A stretch of DNA of 8,805 nucleotides from Ekhidna sp. Its GTDB lineage: Bacteria > Bacteroidota > Bacteroidia > Cytophagales > Cyclobacteriaceae. Every line of letters starts with the position of its first letter. Position 1 is the first letter of the stretch. Below the pieces are notes generated by a model. The model saw only the letters and a program-made list of their open reading frames with translations. It was not told the DNA's origin and did no database searches. The stretch is from positions 13,142-21,946 of the forward strand of contig JABSPG010000009.1 in assembly GCA_013214445.1 (NCBI GenBank), in the 5' to 3' direction. The translations under genes were made by a program, and so were the position numbers. Shown here one piece after another: positions 6,120 through 8,805 of this stretch.

Positions 6120-6341
6120 ATGCTATATAAAACTATGAGTAAAACAAACACAACAAAACTGAACAAAGCCAGTACTTTAAAAGCTATTGAACGCATTGAA
6201 AATTATTGGAAAGCTCGTGGTAAAAAAGTAAAAGTTGGATACAAAAAAGTTCCAGTAAGATCAGGTCCCGATGGATCTATTGCTTTCTATGATTTCCCAA
6301 TTGTATCCAATATTAGAGTTACTTACCAATCGCCGCAGTAA
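6120..6341 (+). CDS. small lysine-rich hypothetical protein, about 73 aa
   Basis: Unrecognised. It is the only rightward gene between two leftward blocks. ATG 6120 has GAAGG at a nine-base spacing; GTG 6114 is too close to that site, and ATG 6135 (MSKTNTTKLNK) is a further option. The N-terminal half is strongly basic (many Lys, few acidic residues) with a helix-like ALKAIERIENYWKARGKK-type pattern near residues 20-35. The second half looks like short beta strands (KVGYKKVPV, SIAFYDFPIVSNIRVTY). There is no membrane segment or cysteine. The composition suggests a nucleic-acid-binding or host-takeover peptide, but that is inference. Its last 23 bases overlap the end of the convergent holin-like gene, so its transcript would run antisense into that gene unless terminated. 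No lysine-rich shadow frame of another gene explains it. Confidence 0.6.
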   Translation: MLYKTMSKTNTTKLNKASTLKAIERIENYWKARGKKVKVGYKKVPVRSGPDGSIAFYDFPIVSNIRVTYQSPQ

Positions 6342-6681
6342 GAATTTTCTTTAGCCAGGACCCTATCGCCTTTAATCCCTCTGGGGATCTTATAAACTCG
6401 ACAGTCTTTGTACCAAGAATCGCAGAAACAAAGATTCCTAGGCGGATAACAATATCACTAAATTCACCAGAACGCATAAGAAGTGCGACACCTAGTCCCA
6501 TGGCTAGGCCAATAACACCCTCCCAAAGCCGACCTCTTAGTGTTTTACCAGCAGCCATAGCAACGAAACCTCCGAAACCAGCCACCATCGTGTCTACGAC
6601 AAGCGCATCGGTAACAAAACTAGTCCACGCGACACCTAGGGTTGCTCCTGAATATTTAGTGAATGCAGTTGACAGACTCAT
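6319..6681 (-). CDS. putative holin-like membrane protein, 120 aa
   Basis: Small integral membrane protein, plausibly a phage holin (forms membrane lesions that let endolysin out), but not assignable to a named family. Starting at MSLSTAFTKYSG, there are three or four hydrophobic, Gly/Ala-rich segments: about 12-28, 29-45 (VVDTMVAGFGGFVAMAAG), 53-70 (EGVIGLAMGLGVALLM) and 74-92 (IVIRLGIFVSAILGT). A short amphipathic basic end (GSWLKKILTAAIGK) follows, as in many holins. I prefer ATG 6681, with AAGGGA eight bases upstream, over ATG 6699, which has no ribosome binding site. It overlaps the upstream membrane-protein gene by 26 bases, so the two are probably co-translated. No endolysin or spanin is visible in the window, which keeps the holin call tentative; a membrane accessory protein is possible. 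Confidence 0.6.
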   Translation of the reverse strand: MSLSTAFTKYSGATLGVAWTSFVTDALVVDTMVAGFGGFVAMAAGKTLRGRLWEGVIGLAMGLGVALLMRSGEFSDIVIRLGIFVSAILGTKTVEFIRSPEGLKAIGSWLKKILTAAIGK

Positions 6682-7120
6682 TTTCTGATTCCCTTCCATT
6701 ATATGTAAGATTCATTTCAGCCTTAAAGTGAAAGTAATGAATGGCGATTGACATCACGTAGTGGCTAAAGAGGAACGGAAAGACGAATTCTTGGGTCTTC
6801 CAAGCTTCTGATATAAACCAGAATAAATGCGTTGTAAACATAAAGAACGCACCAGTCATAGATATATAAGGACTGTAAACCCTTAAATTATCAAATACTT
6901 TTTTTCTTTCTTTTATCTTCATTGTTGACGGATTGTAAATTTCTGGACGAAGAAAGTATAGAAAACTAACTTTTAAAGTCGAAACCCAACCAAAGCGGTG
7001 TTGTGAAGCAAGTTGTTCAGATGCTGTTGTAGCTCTCCAACCTGTAACAATATTACTTAGATAGAATAGTAATAGAATTACTGCTCCAGTTCCTCTTAAC
7101 CATAGATCCCAATCAGCCAT
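6656..7120 (-). CDS. multi-spanning membrane protein of unknown function, 154 aa
   Basis: Unrecognised integral membrane protein. Hydrophobic segments lie at about 10-27 (TGAVILLLFYLSNIVTGW), 47-58 (STLKVSFLYFLR), 84-106 (PYISMTGAFFMFTTHLFWFI) and 109-131 (EFVFPFLFSHYVMSIAIHYF), separated by a basic cytoplasmic-like loop (MKIKERKKVFDNLR, about 67-80). It is rich in aromatic residues, especially Phe and Tyr. There is no cleavable signal pattern. ATG 7120 has no Shine-Dalgarno site, but an extended -10 (TGATATACT) ends just six bases before it, so a leaderless mRNA is possible. It overlaps the holin-like gene downstream by 26 bases and may form a two-gene membrane or lysis module with it. A role in membrane remodelling or superinfection exclusion is conceivable but unsupported. 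Confidence 0.7.
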   Translation of the reverse strand: MADWDLWLRGTGAVILLLFYLSNIVTGWRATTASEQLASQHRFGWVSTLKVSFLYFLRPEIYNPSTMKIKERKKVFDNLRVYSPYISMTGAFFMFTTHLFWFISEAWKTQEFVFPFLFSHYVMSIAIHYFHFKAEMNLTYNGRESENESVNCIH

Positions 7121-7126
7121 AGATTT

Positions 7127-7135
7127 AGTATATCA
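7127..7135 (-). promoter_or_regulatory. candidate extended -10 promoter for the membrane-protein pair
   Basis: The minus strand reads TGATATACT, an extended -10 element matching TGnTATAAT at all but one hexamer base. No -35 is recognisable. Transcription would begin at or next to ATG 7120. Confidence 0.4.
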
Positions 7136-7172
7136 AAACAGTTATGGTTAAGAAGGTTATTACTATCCCCTG

Positions 7173-7211
7173 ATATATATAAAAGTTTAAATATAAATAA
7201 TTAATTTTATT
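7173..7211. other. very AT-rich tract (candidate unwinding or promoter element)
   Basis: These 39 bases hold only one G (7185) and no C, with a TATATATA run at its left end. It sits in the middle of the 264-base gap between the leftward membrane genes and the rightward reductase gene. Such tracts serve as promoter cores or DNA-unwinding elements at phage origins; neither is proven here. Confidence 0.4.
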
Positions 7212-7227
7212 GAATAATTCATTGAAT
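7209..7227. repeat. ATTGAAT direct repeat with an 11-bp palindrome (possible operator)
   Basis: ATTGAAT occurs at 7209-7215 and 7221-7227, a 12-bp period, and the perfect palindrome TGAATAATTCA (7211-7221) lies across the first copy. It borders the AT-rich tract in the divergent control region, the layout expected of a regulator binding site, although short AT-rich repeats can arise by chance. Confidence 0.35.
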
Positions 7228-7294
7228 GAGTATTACGCTCGTAGACACTCGCTTATGTGCCCCCGACCCCCAAAAAATCATAAAAATACCCGTT

Positions 7295-7323
7295 TTGTCA
7301 AGTTAATATTTTGTAAGTTTACA
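7295..7323 (+). promoter_or_regulatory. weak candidate promoter for the reductase gene
   Basis: TTGTCA at 7295-7300 matches the -35 consensus at five of six positions. At 17 bases spacing the -10 would be TTTACA (7318-7323), which is poor. The rest of the gap between this site and the start at 7385 holds no gene; CCCCCGACCCCC followed by six A lies just upstream at 7260-7277. Confidence 0.25.
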
Positions 7324-7374
7324 TATCCATTCTGTGCTGGTAGGACGTGATATTCTAGACTTTCAACCTATTTT

Positions 7375-7379
7375 GGAGA
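7375..7379 (+). promoter_or_regulatory. ribosome binding site deciding a TTG start
   Basis: GGAGA, five bases before TTG 7385. It sets the start of the reductase gene; no ATG exists in frame between the upstream stop at 7304 and codon 39 of the gene, and an in-frame GTG at 7334 has no comparable site. Confidence 0.7.
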
Positions 7380-7384
7380 TAATT

Positions 7385-8805
7385 TTGGTAGACCCTAAAT
7401 CTATTACCCTTGACTACTCACGAGATTCCCTGATCACCCCTTTTGCAAAACGAAAAGCTGAAGATTCTTACCTTCTTCCTGGAGAAACAATCCAAGAGAT
7501 GTATGCTCGCGCTTCTGCTGCTTTTGCTGATGATGAAGATCATGCACAACGGTTGTATGATTATGCTTCCAAACATTGGTTTGGCTTTGCTACCCCTCTG
7601 TTGACCAATGGAGGAACTAAGCGAGGACTTCCCATTTCATGCTATTTGAGCGCTGTGGACGACTCCAGAGACGGTATTATGGCCCATTTGACAGAGCAAG
7701 CTAACCTATCCACTGAAGGTGGTGCTGTAGGAGCTTATTGGGGAAACATTCGTGCGAACAAAACTAAGACTTCTAGGGGTTCAAGTTCTACAGGTCTTGT
7801 TCCATTTCTTAAGGTAGCTGACTCTAACACTCTAGCTTTTGCTCAAGGTGACACTCGTAGAGGTGCTTATGCTGCTTATGTCCCCATCTCTCATCCAGAA
7901 ATTCAAGAGTTTATCGGTCTTAAGAAACCTACTGGTGGCAGTGAAAAGCGTAAGTGTTTGAATTCATTTCAAGCTGTATGCATTACAGATGATTTCATGG
8001 AAGCCGTGATCGCTGATGCTCCATGGAATTTGGTTGATCCTCATAGTGGTGAAATCAAGGATACTGTAGGTGCACGAGAACTCTGGGTTCAACTTCTTGA
8101 AGCTCGTTGTGGTCCAGCAGGTGTTCCGTACATTTTCTTTAGTGATGCTGTTGATCGAGACTTTCCTCAAGAACTGAAAGACCAGGGTCTAAAATGCGTA
8201 CATTCTAACTTGTGTTCTGAAATCACACTTGCTGCCACTCCTGATTATACTTCTGTGTGTTGCCTGTCTTCTGTTAACCTTGCTAAATATGATGAGTGGA
8301 AATTTTATACTCGATTTATTGGTGATTTAGTTCGAATGCTTGATAATGCATTGACAGTATTTGAGAACGAAGCCCCTGAAGCTCTTTGGAGAGCTGTTAA
8401 GTCTGTACGAAATGAACGTTCAATTGGTCTTGGTGCTATGGGTTGGCATACGTATCTTCAAAATATGGGTTTTTCTTGGTCATCGGAGGATGCTCTTCGT
8501 TCAATTAGGTATATTCATAGTTATATTGAAGATCAAGCATTGAACGAATCGTATAGGTTAGCAACTGAACGTGGTGAACCTGAAGCACTAAAAGGAACGG
8601 GTAAACGTAATGCCCATGTTATTGCTATTGCTCCTACAGCCTCTAACTCAATTTTATGTGGTGAAGTTTCCGAAGGTATCCAACCTCTTGCATCGAATGC
8701 GTTTAAACGTGCTACGGATAATGGACGAACTGTTTGGAAGAACCCAGCCCTACTGACAATTATCCCAGAGAGTGAAACTGAAGTTTGGAAGTCAAGTGCA
8801 GAGAA
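7385..8805 (+). CDS. nrdA: class I ribonucleotide reductase, alpha (large) subunit, 3' end outside window
   Basis: The catalytic subunit that reduces ribonucleoside diphosphates to dNDPs; 473 codons are visible without a stop. Key residues: C86 in PISCY (first redox Cys, E. coli C225); substrate-site loop NLCSEI with N275, the thiyl-radical C277 and E279 (E. coli N437, C439, E441); C292/C293 in VCCLSSVNL (partner Cys, C462); RRGAYAAY at 158-165 in the specificity-site region; RSIGLGAMGWHTYLQ near 345; and IAPTASNSI...SEGIQP at 415-433. The protein starts only about 68 residues before FATPLLTNGG, so the roughly 90-residue ATP-cone regulatory domain is absent. This subgroup is common in phage. 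The C-terminal cysteine pair and radical-transfer tyrosines would lie beyond the edge, as would a beta subunit gene. TTG 7385 is chosen from GGAGA. A B12-dependent class II enzyme seems less likely from the APTASNSI and NLCSEI forms. Confidence 0.93.
   Translation, partial: MVDPKSITLDYSRDSLITPFAKRKAEDSYLLPGETIQEMYARASAAFADDEDHAQRLYDYASKHWFGFATPLLTNGGTKRGLPISCYLSAVDDSRDGIMAHLTEQANLSTEGGAVGAYWGNIRANKTKTSRGSSSTGLVPFLKVADSNTLAFAQGDTRRGAYAAYVPISHPEIQEFIGLKKPTGGSEKRKCLNSFQAVCITDDFMEAVIADAPWNLVDPHSGEIKDTVGARELWVQLLEARCGPAGVPYIFFSDAVDRDFPQELKDQGLKCVHSNLCSEITLAATPDYTSVCCLSSVNLAKYDEWKFYTRFIGDLVRMLDNALTVFENEAPEALWRAVKSVRNERSIGLGAMGWHTYLQNMGFSWSSEDALRSIRYIHSYIEDQALNESYRLATERGEPEALKGTGKRNAHVIAIAPTASNSILCGEVSEGIQPLASNAFKRATDNGRTVWKNPALLTIIPESETEVWKSSAE

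Noticed and set aside
6374..6392. Short inverted repeat ATCCC-TCTG-GGGAT as a terminator for the rightward small gene
   Set aside because: The stem is only five pairs, no T-run follows on the plus strand, and it lies within the holin-like coding sequence.
7964..8543. Open frames inside the reductase gene on either strand
   Set aside because: They lie within a clearly recognised coding frame and lack ribosome binding sites.
1..8805. Reassigned genetic code (TAG or TGA read as sense)
   Set aside because: TAG ends two genes and TGA ends others at precise start overlaps, and large genes contain no internal stops, so the standard code fits.
1..8805. CRISPR arrays, insertion sequences, integrase or T7-type RNA polymerase promoters
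   Set aside because: No spaced repeats, transposase or integrase motifs, or repeated promoter-like 20-base elements were found on reading both strands.

Overview
The window looks like part of the early/replication region of a lytic T7-like (podovirus-type) bacteriophage, or a close relative. The evidence is a compact, leftward cluster with a single-subunit family A DNA polymerase (689 aa), a T7 gp4-like primase-helicase with N-terminal zinc ribbon (558 aa) and a gp2.5-like ssDNA-binding protein, joined by a MazG-type nucleotide pyrophosphohydrolase and, on the opposite strand, a class I ribonucleotide reductase large subunit. Genes are tightly packed with stop/start overlaps (TAATG, ATGA) and most have strong AGGAG-type ribosome binding sites. 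Together with moderate-to-low GC this suggests a Gram-negative, possibly marine, host, but the host cannot be read from the window.

Layout: 1-45 (+) is the 3' half of a tRNA, apparently tRNA-Trp(CCA), cut by the window edge. 47-6049 is one leftward block, in transcription order: primase-helicase, small coiled-coil ORF interrupted by TGA, MazG-like hydrolase, 63-aa hypothetical, DNA polymerase, 84-codon small ORF interrupted by TAG, 96-aa hypothetical (TTG start), gp2.5-like SSB, 109-aa acidic hypothetical. 6050-6119 is a short divergent spacer. 6120-6341 (+) is a small basic protein whose end overlaps the end of a leftward 120-aa holin-like membrane protein; upstream of that is a leftward 154-aa multi-spanning membrane protein. 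7121-7384 is an AT-rich divergent control region. 7385-8805 (+) is a ribonucleotide reductase alpha subunit open to the window edge, starting at TTG.

How the genes work together: the reductase makes dNDPs, the MazG-like enzyme hydrolyses unwanted (d)NTPs, the primase-helicase opens and primes the fork, the polymerase extends, and the gp2.5-like protein coats ssDNA and would couple the machinery through its acidic Phe-ended tail. The most unusual points are two independent in-frame stop codons (TAG and TGA), each one C-to-T change from a sense codon, inside two otherwise intact, well-spaced small ORFs; and a polymerase with non-standard residues at three normally conserved positions.
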